Source of the DNA: JANLSE01 sp038214135
Lineage (GTDB): Bacteria; Chloroflexota; Chloroflexia; Chloroflexales; Roseiflexaceae
NCBI GenBank assembly: GCA_038214135.1
Contig: JBBQSD010000145.1
Coordinates: 1 to 15,137 of the forward strand
Length of the DNA: 15,137 nucleotides
Reading direction: 5' to 3'
Part shown: positions 7,216-14,275 of the stretch, piece after piece
Layout: each line of letters begins with the position of its first letter
Position numbering within the stretch: the first letter of the stretch is position 1
Notes under the pieces: generated by a model
The model's database searches: none
Seen by the model: only the letters and a program-made list of their open reading frames with translations
Told to the model about the DNA's origin: nothing
Translations under genes and position numbers: made by a program

Positions 7216-7886
7216 GTCTCGAAGCGGTAGCCTTTTGCAACGGTTTTGATATGGTCCGGGCGGCTGGCCGATGGCTCGATCTTGGTTCGGAGACGCCGGA
7301 TATAGACGGCAACAAGATTACGAGCAGTATTATCGCTATAGCCCCACACATCACTGAGGATCTGATCTGTCGTCAGAATCTGCCCGACATTCTGCATCAG
7401 GTAGTGCATCAGCCGAAATTCGATTGGCGTCAGATCGCTGCGCTGATTATTGTTGATCGTCACCACCTGTGTTAATGGATCGAGGCTGATTGCACCACAG
7501 GTGAAGCGTGATGATTCGCGGGTGCTTCGGCGGCTACGCCGTAGAACAGCATTCACGCGCGCTATCAATTCCTCGGCCTCGAAGGGCTTGATGATATAAT
7601 CATCGCCACCAAGCCGCAGCCCTTTGACCCGATCCTGAACCAGGCCACGCGCCGTGAGAAACATAATCGGCACGCTTGATACGAGCCGAATCTGTTGACA
7701 GACCTCGAACCCATCGAGGGTTGGCATCGCAACATCAAGCAACACGAGATCTGGTTCACGCCGCTCGATTTCGGCTAGCGCCTGCATGCCATTCGGAACA
7801 TGGCGTGGTGTATAACCAGCTTGTTCAAGCACAAAACAGATGAGCCGCAATGTTGCTAGTTCATCGTCGACAACGAGAATATCCAT
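7212..7886 (-). CDS. OmpR/PhoB-family response regulator
   Basis: This is a two-component DNA-binding transcription regulator. With the ATG at 7886 it has 224 residues: a receiver domain (about 1-115) with the acidic pair in VVDDE, phosphoacceptor Asp51 in LVLLDVAMP, Thr78 in FLTARG and Lys100 in IIKPFEAEE, then a winged-helix domain (about 128-224) with LTPIEFRLMHYLMQN, RRLRTKIEP and the terminal VAKGYRF. Frame-extending GTG (7892) and TTG (7889) codons lie just upstream, but GTGAGG sits 7 nt before the ATG, so 7886 is preferred. No histidine kinase is adjacent in the visible sequence. It is coupled by a 4-nt overlap to the APH-type kinase gene and is divergent from murE. Confidence 0.93.
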   Translation of the reverse strand: MDILVVDDELATLRLICFVLEQAGYTPRHVPNGMQALAEIERREPDLVLLDVAMPTLDGFEVCQQIRLVSSVPIMFLTARGLVQDRVKGLRLGGDDYIIKPFEAEELIARVNAVLRRSRRSTRESSRFTCGAISLDPLTQVVTINNNQRSDLTPIEFRLMHYLMQNVGQILTTDQILSDVWGYSDNTARNLVAVYIRRLRTKIEPSASRPDHIKTVAKGYRFET

Positions 7887-7995
7887 CAACACGCCTCACC
7901 CTGTGCACAGGCGACACGGCCTGGCATTTGTTGAGCGGCTTCAAAACATTGGGGAGCCGTACAACGCATATAATCAGATACCAAAGGATGCCCAT

Positions 7996-8024
7996 ATACT
8001 ACGCAGAGTGAGCATCAGCGTCAA
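7996..8024 (-). promoter_or_regulatory. Probable promoter of the response-regulator/phosphotransferase unit
   Basis: On the minus strand TTGACG (8024-8019, 5/6 of the -35 consensus) is followed by a 17-bp spacer and TAGTAT (8001-7996, 4/6 of the -10 consensus). The predicted transcript would have a leader of roughly 100 nt before the ATG at 7886. Confidence 0.4.
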
Positions 8025-8095
8025 GTAACGATGTATTCATTCACGCGGTCATCAGATAACGATGCGTTTATGGGGCAATAATCTAACAATATTCA

Positions 8096-8125
8096 TTGCA
8101 TGATTCGGAGCGTATAGCTATACGC
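8096..8125 (+). promoter_or_regulatory. Probable murE promoter with 16-bp palindromic operator candidate
   Basis: TTGCAT at 8096-8101, a 17-bp spacer and TATACG at 8119-8124 form a plausible sigma-70-type promoter about 22 nt before the murE start. The -10 lies in a perfect 16-bp palindrome, GCGTATAGCTATACGC (8110-8125). A symmetrical site exactly over the -10 is a typical position for repressor binding. The core promoter match is modest; the palindrome itself is unambiguous. Confidence 0.45.
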
Positions 8126-8146
8126 CTATACGAGATGGAGTACACC

Positions 8147-9688
8147 ATGCATCTTTCCGATCTACTGGCTGGGCTACCTATTGCACACACGCAGGGAAAC
8201 CTAGCAACCCCGATTACAGCACTGGCCTATGATTCGCGTAACGTCACGCCAGGTAGCCTGTTTGTGGCGGTGCGTGGCTTTCATACCGATGGCCATGCCT
8301 ATATTACCCAGGCGCTTGAGCGTGGCGCAGCAGCAATACTGTATGAAGATGTTGGTTGGAATGATCGGCTTCCCGTGCCGTCCGTTCGGGTTGCAAATAC
8401 ACGAGTTGCGCTAGCGCCAATTGCAGCGGCATTGTATGGCCACCCAGGCCAGCACATGCGCATGGTTGGCATTACTGGAACAGATGGCAAAACCACAACA
8501 ACGTTTTTGAGTTCGGTGGCACTTGAAGCCGGTGGCTATACCACTGGTTTGATTGGGACGGTTGATTTCAAGATCGCAACACGTATGTGGTCGAACGAGA
8601 CACGCCAGAGTACGCCCGAGGCTCCCGAAATCCAGGCACTGCTGTTGGATATGCTGCATGCAGGCTGTTCACACGCGGTTGTTGAGTCGACATCGCATGC
8701 GCTCTCGGATCGCTGGAATCGGCTTGGTGGCTGTGCATTTGATCTGGCAGTATTGACGAATGTGACCCATGAGCATCTCGATTTTCATGGAACAGTTGAG
8801 CAGTATCGGCGCGATAAGGCGCGCCTGTTTGAGATGCTTGGTGAGCCAACAACCGAGCCGCGCAAGCGCCGAAAGGTTGCGATTGTGAATGCCGATGATC
8901 GCCACCACCAGATGTTTCTTGATGCTGCTCCGGCCTCGGCTGAACGCCTGACCTATGCCATTCACACGGCAGCCGATATACGTGCCGATGCGGTTATTGC
9001 CAGCCGTGCAGGGCTGCAATTTCGGGTGACAACACCCTGGGGCATTGGCCAGGCACGCCTATTACTGACAGGCGAGTTTAATATTCATAACGCGCTGGCC
9101 GCACTTACGGTTGCGTTGGCCGAGGGAGTTGATCTGCATGCCGCATTGGGTGCGCTTGGGCAGGTTCCGGGTGTGCGCGGGCGCATGGAGCGCATTGACG
9201 TTGGTCAGCCATTTACGGTGCTGGTTGATTATGCCCATACCCCCGGCTCGTTTGAAAAAGTGCTGGGGATTGTGCGCCCGCTCACCAATGGCCGCCTGAT
9301 TGCCGTATTTGGCAGCGCTGGCGAACGGGATCGCGAGAAGCGCCCGATTCAAGGGCAGACGGCAGGACGCTTCTGCGATTTGATCATCCTCAGCGATGAA
9401 GACCCGCGTTATGAGGATCGCAACAGCATTCTGGCCGAGATCGCCGTTGGAGTTGAACAGGCCAACCAGCAGCGCACCAAGCCGTGTGTGTATCGCACAA
9501 TTCCAGATCGCGCTCAGGCGATCCAGGCAGCCCTTGCCGAAGCACAGCCAGGTGATATTGTGCTGTTGCTTGGCAAGGGCCACGAGAGTTGCATCATCTA
9601 TGGGGCACAGAAGATGCTCTGGAATGAGGCGCAGGTTGCTCGTGATGCGCTGGGTGAGCTTGGGTATACCGTTATGGAACGACGCTGA
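8147..9688 (+). CDS. murE: UDP-N-acetylmuramoyl-L-alanyl-D-glutamate ligase (MurE)
   Basis: This cytoplasmic ATP-dependent ligase adds the third, diamino acid residue to the peptidoglycan precursor UDP-MurNAc-Ala-Glu. The 513 residues show all three Mur domains: the N-terminal uracil-binding domain with YDSRNVTPGSLFVAVRG (28-44), the ATP site MVGITGTDGKTTTT (106-119, Lys115), VVESTSHAL (178-186), THEHLDFHG (207-215), the lysine expected to be carbamylated in RRDKARLF (Lys224), GEFNIHNALAAL (309-320), GRMERI (345-350), VDYAHTPGS (360-368), and GKGHE (476-480). The specificity loop reads SDEDPRYED (416-424), i.e. DxDPR, close to the DNPR signature of meso-DAP enzymes and unlike the usual L-Lys signature. 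The start is the ATG at 8147 with GGAG 6 nt upstream; ATG 8135 and 8096 lack good sites. Its 3' end overlaps the convergent SH3 gene. Confidence 0.95.
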   Translation: MHLSDLLAGLPIAHTQGNLATPITALAYDSRNVTPGSLFVAVRGFHTDGHAYITQALERGAAAILYEDVGWNDRLPVPSVRVANTRVALAPIAAALYGHPGQHMRMVGITGTDGKTTTTFLSSVALEAGGYTTGLIGTVDFKIATRMWSNETRQSTPEAPEIQALLLDMLHAGCSHAVVESTSHALSDRWNRLGGCAFDLAVLTNVTHEHLDFHGTVEQYRRDKARLFEMLGEPTTEPRKRRKVAIVNADDRHHQMFLDAAPASAERLTYAIHTAADIRADAVIASRAGLQFRVTTPWGIGQARLLLTGEFNIHNALAALTVALAEGVDLHAALGALGQVPGVRGRMERIDVGQPFTVLVDYAHTPGSFEKVLGIVRPLTNGRLIAVFGSAGERDREKRPIQGQTAGRFCDLIILSDEDPRYEDRNSILAEIAVGVEQANQQRTKPCVYRTIPDRAQAIQAALAEAQPGDIVLLLGKGHESCIIYGAQKMLWNEAQVARDALGELGYTVMERR

Positions 9689-10553
9689 GCTTCTTTATCG
9701 TTGCAGGGGTACTGTTCAGCAGGGTGATGCTCGCCCAACCAGTCACGCCGCGTGCATTTGTGACCCGTAGCCATGTGCTGGCTGCATTCCGGCCAATCAG
9801 CGTTACTGTTTCCTTGGCATTGATCTGATCAAGCACCTTGCCTTTTGTGGAGGGAGCATCGCGCAGATTGCCACCATTGCGAACAGTTGCGGTTGGGCCA
9901 CTGGCGGGCTTGGCTGTCTGAATCGTTGCTGCAATCTGATCAGCCAGAGTGACGAAGCTCTTGAGCGGGCCACCGGTGATAGTGAACACATAGATATCGG
10001 TTCCGATTGGCAGATAGTATTGAACCGAGGTCAATTGCTGTTTTTTTCCCGCCTCATTCGTCAGATCGAGTGTATATTCGATTCGCCCTGCTGGTAGCCC
10101 ATTCAGCTTTAGTGAATCGTTGGTGCTGACGATCGTAAGGTTATTGATACTCTTCTTCAGTTGTTCTTCGATCACAGGCACGATCTGTTTTGGTGTGAGC
10201 TGGACGCCAGTTGACGTGATCAGGGCATTGATATTCTGGCCTTTGGCAAGATCTATCGCAAAGAACTTCAGCAGTTTGTACTGGCCAGAATCGATCAGTT
10301 GCTGAATCAGCGCTGCGAATTCAGGGTTATTCTTGGCAACCTGTTTGGTAATCGTTTCGAGTTCCGTCTTGCCCAATGGCAATGTCTGCCAGCTTCCGGG
10401 CAGGCCAATCTGGATATTGCCAATGGTATAGGGCTTCCAACCCGACGGGATATCGGCGGCGGATGCGGCAGATGCGGTTCCAGCAGGGATTGCAAACCCT
10501 GCACAGATCACAAGTAACGACATCAGGCGTATGAGGAGCTTCTGTATGTTCAT
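9672..10553 (-). CDS. Secreted protein with C-terminal bacterial SH3 domain
   Basis: This is a predicted exported protein of unknown role, probably binding the cell wall through its SH3b domain. From the ATG at 10553 it has 293 residues. Residues 1-29 form a clear signal peptide (MNIQKLLIRLMSLLVICAGF... with a TASA cleavage region). A middle domain of about 36-210 (IPSGWKPYTIGNIQIGLPGSW, then YFLP/VFTITG-type strands) resembles the PsbP/DUF1795-type fold found in surface lipoproteins, by eye only. The SH3_3-like domain at about 219-279 contains VRNGGNLRDAPSTKGKVL and WLRVTNARGVTGWAS. The start is fixed by AAGGAGG 6 nt upstream; upstream frame extension to 10712 would remove the signal from the N-terminus. 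It lies 49 bp after argD on the same strand and may be co-transcribed. Its stop overlaps the murE end by 17 bp. Confidence 0.82.
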   Translation of the reverse strand: MNIQKLLIRLMSLLVICAGFAIPAGTASAASAADIPSGWKPYTIGNIQIGLPGSWQTLPLGKTELETITKQVAKNNPEFAALIQQLIDSGQYKLLKFFAIDLAKGQNINALITSTGVQLTPKQIVPVIEEQLKKSINNLTIVSTNDSLKLNGLPAGRIEYTLDLTNEAGKKQQLTSVQYYLPIGTDIYVFTITGGPLKSFVTLADQIAATIQTAKPASGPTATVRNGGNLRDAPSTKGKVLDQINAKETVTLIGRNAASTWLRVTNARGVTGWASITLLNSTPATIKKLSVVP

Positions 10554-10602
10554 ATCATGCCTCCTTGGCCATATCATCTGGCCATCGTTTGCATCGGCGT
10601 GG

Positions 10603-11796
10603 TTAAATGGCCTGTAATGATTTTTCAAGCAGTTCAATCGCCTGATCGACATGTGTTCGTTCGAGTACCAGCGGTGGAACGAGGCGAATAATATCATCGC
10701 CAGCCGTCGCAATCAGTAGCCCATTGGCATGGCCGGCCTCACGGACAGCATTGGCCGAACCGGTTATCTGAATGCCGCGCATGAGGCCACGCCCACGCAG
10801 GGCCAGGATTTTGGGATTATTGGCGGCCAATTCGGAGAGCGATTCATCAAGATAATCGCTGATCTCGCGCACCCGCTCAAGGAATGCTGGGTCAGAAATC
10901 TTCTTGAACACCGTCTGGGCAATCGCAGTCACAAATGGTCCGCCAGCAAATGTCGAGCCGTGATCGCCTGGATGAATCGTATCGGCGACCATCTGGCGCA
11001 TCAGGATGGCACCAATCGGCAGCCCACCGCCCAAGGGCTTGGCAATAGTCATAATATCTGGCTGTGTTTCGCACGAGTGCGCCCACAGTTGGCCGGTACG
11101 GCCCATGCCACACTGGATCTCATCATAAACGAGCAGGGCATCAACGGCATCACAGCGAGCGCGCAACATCGCCAGAAACTCGGGTGTCGCAACGCTCAAA
11201 CCGCCTTCACCCTGGATCGGCTCAACCACAACAGCGCACACATCCTCACGGATTGCCTCGGCCGCGGCAGCAGTATCATTGAAATCAACAAAGCGCACGC
11301 CCGGCATCACCGGCTCGAATGGCTGGCGATACTTCTCGCGGCCTGTGATCGCAACAGCACCAATCGTACGACCATGAAACGAACCAGAGAATGCCACAAT
11401 CACATGCTTGCCAGGGCCGTGCGTATCGAGCGCATAGCGGCGGCTGAACTTGATCGCACCCTCAATCGCTTCGGCACCGCTGTTGCACAGAAACGCTTTA
11501 TCCATCGCGCAACAACTCTCGACAAGCAGTTTGGCGAGCGAGGCAGCCTGGGTGTTATGGTAGAGATTCGAGAGATGCAGCAGCCCATCCGCATGTGCAC
11601 GGATGGCCTCGGCCACATCGGGATCACCATAGCCAAGCGCATTCACGGCAATTCCGGCCACGAGATCGAGATACTGACGCCCCTCGGTATCGTACAGGTA
11701 GCATCCATCGCCACGCTCAATCACAAAATTCGGGCGGCCATATACCTGAAGAATATACTGTTGATCGTTAGCAATCGTCTCCTCAGTGACGGTCAT
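10603..11796 (-). CDS. argD: Acetylornithine aminotransferase
   Basis: This PLP-dependent class III aminotransferase converts N-acetylglutamate 5-semialdehyde to N2-acetylornithine in arginine/ornithine synthesis. The 397 residues match ArgD length. Visible features are YLDLVAGIAVNALGYGDP (42-59), the phosphate-binding CNSGAEAIEGAIKFSRRYA (104-122), SFHGRTIGAVAITG (139-152), EPIQGEGG (192-199), the cofactor Asp225 in LLVYDEIQCGMGRTG, the Schiff-base lysine Lys253 in TIAKPLGGGLPIGA, and GDHGSTFAGGP. The ATG at 11796 has AAAGGAG 5 nt upstream. Related enzymes acting on succinylornithine, acetyl-lysine semialdehyde or succinyldiaminopimelate share this fold, so a dual role is possible, but the motif set fits ArgD best. 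No other arg gene is visible nearby. The secreted SH3 gene follows after 49 bp. Confidence 0.92.
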   Translation of the reverse strand: MTVTEETIANDQQYILQVYGRPNFVIERGDGCYLYDTEGRQYLDLVAGIAVNALGYGDPDVAEAIRAHADGLLHLSNLYHNTQAASLAKLLVESCCAMDKAFLCNSGAEAIEGAIKFSRRYALDTHGPGKHVIVAFSGSFHGRTIGAVAITGREKYRQPFEPVMPGVRFVDFNDTAAAAEAIREDVCAVVVEPIQGEGGLSVATPEFLAMLRARCDAVDALLVYDEIQCGMGRTGQLWAHSCETQPDIMTIAKPLGGGLPIGAILMRQMVADTIHPGDHGSTFAGGPFVTAIAQTVFKKISDPAFLERVREISDYLDESLSELAANNPKILALRGRGLMRGIQITGSANAVREAGHANGLLIATAGDDIIRLVPPLVLERTHVDQAIELLEKSLQAI

Positions 11797-11831
11797 AGCG
11801 ACTCCTTTGCATGCTGGTCAGAATACACGCA

Positions 11832-11840
11832 AGTATAGCA
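11832..11840 (-). promoter_or_regulatory. Extended -10 of the argD promoter
   Basis: The minus strand reads TGCTATACT: a TGn extension plus TATACT (5/6 of the -10 consensus), about 35 nt upstream of the argD ATG. This predicts a leader of about 30 nt that includes the AAAGGAG ribosome site. The -35 region is poor. The site lies only about 30 bp from the left end of the accessory region. Confidence 0.5.
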
Positions 11841-11872
11841 TAGCAGCAGTGTTGCTTGGAGTCAGGAGACCA

Positions 11873-12199
11873 ATGGGGTGCGACGATACGGGGTCAGTGA
11901 TTGTTGGAATGACCGCGACCATTGCGCTGACTCTCAATAACCCCAGCGGCGTTGCAGCAACTGATACTCATCTGGAGCTTCCCCTTCCGCATGGTGTCAA
12001 GTTGCTCCAGATTGATCAATCAAAACCACGCGATATTCTGGCACTGACGAAGCCAATCCGTATCACAGAACCGCCGATCAATGTGACCCGCTTTCCGCTT
12101 CCGCCAGTTCGTGATGGCGATATTGCTCCCCCGATTTCATCCGATGATGTCACGATCATCGGTCAGGTACGCGCGACCAGCAGCGGTGGCGTCACCTAA
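11873..12199 (+). pseudogene. Fragment with DUF11-like repeat, leading into a broken RHS gene
   Basis: An ATG at 11873 with AGGAG 4 nt upstream opens a 108-codon frame ending in TAA at 12197-12199. Residues such as GMTATIALTLNNPSGVAATDTHLELPLPHGV follow the DUF11 pattern (TxTLxNxxxxAATxxxLxxxLPxGV) found in large bacterial surface proteins. After that comes Pro-rich sequence, then GQVRATSSGGVT, which already looks like the lead-in to an RHS core. The TAA is in frame with the RHS core that follows, so this is read as the 5' part of one interrupted frame, not a complete gene. It could be expressed as a short orphan protein because the ribosome site is plausible. It has no signal peptide. Confidence 0.45.
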
Positions 12200-13042
12200 A
12201 CCAAGCGCAATTTCACTGGCCAATACCTGGATGATACCGGCCTTCTGTTCTATAATGCCCGTTATTACGACCCAACCCTCGGGCGGTTCATTTCGGCAGA
12301 CAGCATGGTTCCCGGTGTGGGGTCGCTGACCATCGCACCGAATGATCCGGTGTCGGCAGGTGCGTGGGCATAACGCAGTGGCGGGCCAGCCGACCCGCAG
12401 CAACTGAATCGGTACAGCTATGTGCTGAATAATCCCCTGCGGAATGTCGATCCGAGTGGGCATTGCAGCGGGGAACAAACCGTTTACAAACCCGAATGTA
12501 CGGGACAAACCTACGTTCGGGTGTATGAACCGCTTGATCCGCCGGAAGAATCTCCTATTGGTGGTACGGCTGGCGGTAAAGGTATTGGAGGAAGCGCAGG
12601 AGGTACTTCTGGCGGGCATAATTGGGTTGGCGAGAATCCTGGCGGAAACGGGAACAACATTGTACCTCGAGATGTACACGCGTTTGGTGGAAACGATCAA
12701 ATCGGGCGTCCTCGTCCGCCCAGATCAGGCTATGATATACCAGTAGATGAAACCGGCATGGTGCCCGCTCAACAGCCCCCCAATGCAAATGGTGCATCTA
12801 CGTACGGCGATCCCATCGCTGGTGGACTGACCGGATCGTATCATCGGCTTCGTGCAGGTACAAAGTTGCCTCCCGGCCTTGGGATTGTTGCCGATGGTCA
12901 GGATGTAAACCCGCAGAGTCCCCATGCGCCAACACATCATACCATTTATCCTACAGAAGGCATGACGTATGATCGATTCACAGGTTTATATCAAGGCCTG
13001 GGTTGGGAGTACAATGCGGGAAAGATAGGTAAACCTAAATGA
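12161..13042 (+). pseudogene. RHS-core tip with C-terminal Tse2-like ADP-ribosyltransferase toxin domain, two in-frame stops
   Basis: One frame carries the end of an RHS polymorphic toxin. The core is recognisable as FTGQYLDDTGLLFYNARYYDPTLGRFISAD, then APNDPVSAGAW, QQLNRYSYVLNNPLRNVDPSGH, where the usual DPSGH boundary marks the switch to the variable toxin. Two TAA codons break it, at 12197-12199 and 12371-12373; downstream of the second the frame is open to 13042. After a Gly-rich linker, the last ~100 residues (SYHRLRAGTKLPPGLGIVADG, then THHTIYPTEGMTYDRFTGL) resemble Tse2, whose matching parts are IPDGTDIPPDLKV and THYTIMPAKPM. Tse2-type toxins adopt an ADP-ribosyltransferase fold. A GTG at 12422 could start the open part but has no ribosome site. 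The stop overlaps the next gene in ATGA, as for toxin-immunity pairs. Confidence 0.8.
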
Positions 13043-13536
13043 ATACCCCGCAAGATGATCTTGAATTGGCCTGGAGTCGCGTGCTCCATGTCTACGCCAA
13101 TGCTCAAAATAGAACAGATCTCTTTGAGAAAGCAATTCAAGACTTTCTCGAGACCAGTGGGGATCACGTCCATATTCTAAGGAAAGCACTCGCTTCTCCC
13201 GGAGTACGTCGTAAGGCAGCACTCAAGTCCGTTGAAAGATTGGATGAAGCTGAGCAGAAGCAATTGTTGGGAGATCTTGTTTTCTTAGCGAGTTGGGCTC
13301 ATGGTTCGACAGTATTTGTCCGTCAGATTATTGCTGACTATCTAAGAGAATGGGCGAAAATGAATGTTGAACAATTTGCCGAACCTATCCTCCAGCAGGG
13401 AGATGAGGAAGGTTATCGACGAATACTAGAGCTGTACCGTGATTTGGATCTCAATATGATGCTTCGCCTTGCTAAAAGAGCATTACAGCATGACAATCTG
13501 TTAATTCAAGAGATCGGAAAAGAGTTTCTAGAGTAA
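13039..13536 (+). CDS. Candidate immunity protein to the RHS/Tse2-like toxin
   Basis: I do not recognise a named family. The 165 residues have no signal peptide or membrane segment and appear almost wholly alpha-helical, with repeated amphipathic helices (LFEKAIQDFLE, VHILRKALASPGVRRKAALKSVERL, FVRQIIADYLREWAKM, GYRRILELYRDL, MMLRLAKRALQHDNLLIQEIGKEFL) suggesting a small HEAT-like solenoid. The ATG overlaps the toxin frame's TGA in ATGA, so translation would be coupled; there is only a weak AGG-type ribosome site of its own. Position directly after a polymorphic-toxin C-terminus, cytoplasmic character and small acidic helical make-up are what is expected of an immunity protein; the function is inferred from context. 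The gene is noticeably richer in A+T and AGA/AAA codons than the housekeeping genes to the left, consistent with acquisition together with the toxin. Confidence 0.7.
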   Translation: MNTPQDDLELAWSRVLHVYANAQNRTDLFEKAIQDFLETSGDHVHILRKALASPGVRRKAALKSVERLDEAEQKQLLGDLVFLASWAHGSTVFVRQIIADYLREWAKMNVEQFAEPILQQGDEEGYRRILELYRDLDLNMMLRLAKRALQHDNLLIQEIGKEFLE

Positions 13537-13746
13537 TCAAGTGGAAGTGTCTTGGTTCCTAAACGAATCGTATGGTGAGATCTCCATATCAAGTTCTTGA
13601 ATCGAAGGATCCTAGAGTTCTACTGACCGACACTCTACGGTTTCACCACGCGATTAGTTTAGTGTACCTTAGGACTCTGTATTCGCTGCTAAGTATGCCC
13701 GTGTTCATCAGCCGCCGCGGCATGACCAACGGGTCGCTGGCGGGCA
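13537..13746. other. Gene-free stretch after the immunity gene
   Basis: No credible gene, terminator or RNA was found. An open frame from 13572 spans this and the following debris, but its translation has no recognisable composition or motif and cuts across the more convincing remnant at 13747-13926 in another frame, so it is rejected. Confidence 0.4.
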
Positions 13747-13926
13747 ACCACCATCCTTGGTGGGTTCCGGGTGCAGGGCCTGGTCGCCACCGTCATTGGC
13801 ACGATCACCTACACTGGCCAGATAACCGGCAGTTTTCGAGCGATCCTCGAAAAAGAGGCGGGTGTCTGGCAGTTGGATGCAATCAACATCACGGTACCAC
13901 CCAGCAAGACGCTAAAGTCACCGTAG
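13747..13926 (+). pseudogene. C-terminal remnant of a hypothetical protein
   Basis: In the frame beginning ACC ACC ATC (13747) and ending in TAG (13924-13926), the translation has convincing protein character: GGFRVQGLVATVIGTITYT, then GQITGSFRAILEKEAGVWQL and DAINITVPPSK. This reads as the last beta-strands of a small exported-type protein ('...TGxxxATLEKxxGxWxLxAINITVPPSK'). No start codon or N-terminal part is found: a TGA stands in frame at 13723-13725, and upstream sequence shows no homologous continuation. It is therefore a truncated leftover. Function is unknown. Confidence 0.45.
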
Positions 13927-14232
13927 GTGCGGCACGCCCGGTGATGACTGGCCCACCACCGCTCATAATGAGCCATGAGTGTTGTTACGGACTGTTGAGC
14001 TCAGGCCAATCCTCAACACAAAACCAAGGTAGCATTCCGTACCAAATCAGCACCCTCGAACCGCACCTCATTGCGCCATACTGCCGCTGGCCGTTCAATA
14101 GCGCGCCGTATCGTGTACTGAGCCACTTTTGAGCGCGCCAATACCTCGCACGCCAATGCGAACGCATACATGCCACATCACCGTGTGAACACGTCTTTTC
14201 GAATCAGGCTTTCAACGTTCGGCGGATGCATG
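13927..14232. other. Unresolved, probably decayed sequence
   Basis: Frames on the minus strand here (e.g. 14176-13985) give Trp- and Arg-rich translations such as SKVAQYTIRRAIERP in one frame and VEDWPELNSP in another. They hint at a decayed protein with frameshifts, possibly a transposase, but no family can be named. No insertion-sequence ends or target duplications were recognised. Nothing else is supported. Confidence 0.3.
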
Positions 14233-14238
14233 TACAAT
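14233..14238 (+). promoter_or_regulatory. -10 element of the small-ORF/nucleotidyltransferase pair
   Basis: TACAAT (5/6 of the consensus) lies 38 nt before the ATG at 14276 and would give a leader of about 30 nt containing GGAGGAG. The -35 region (TTTCAA around 14210) is weak. Confidence 0.4.
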
Positions 14239-14275
14239 AGACACAGACCATCCACCGGCATGGAGGAGCAGCGCG

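Noticed and set aside
8020..8070. Pair of AACGATG-containing direct repeats upstream of murE
   Set aside because: Similarity between the two copies is limited to about 10 bp and could be chance; noted only as a possible regulator site.
10729..11838. Long plus-strand open frame opposite argD (369 codons)
   Set aside because: It is the antisense shadow of argD, whose motifs and ribosome site are clear; the plus-strand translation has no family character.
13572..14132. 186-codon plus-strand open frame in the debris region
   Set aside because: His-, Pro- and Arg-rich translation with no motif, no ribosome site, and it crosses the better-supported remnant at 13747-13926 in a different frame.
13985..14176. 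Minus-strand frames suggestive of a decayed transposase
   Set aside because: No DDE or other transposase motif, no terminal inverted repeats and no target duplication; several frameshifts would have to be assumed.
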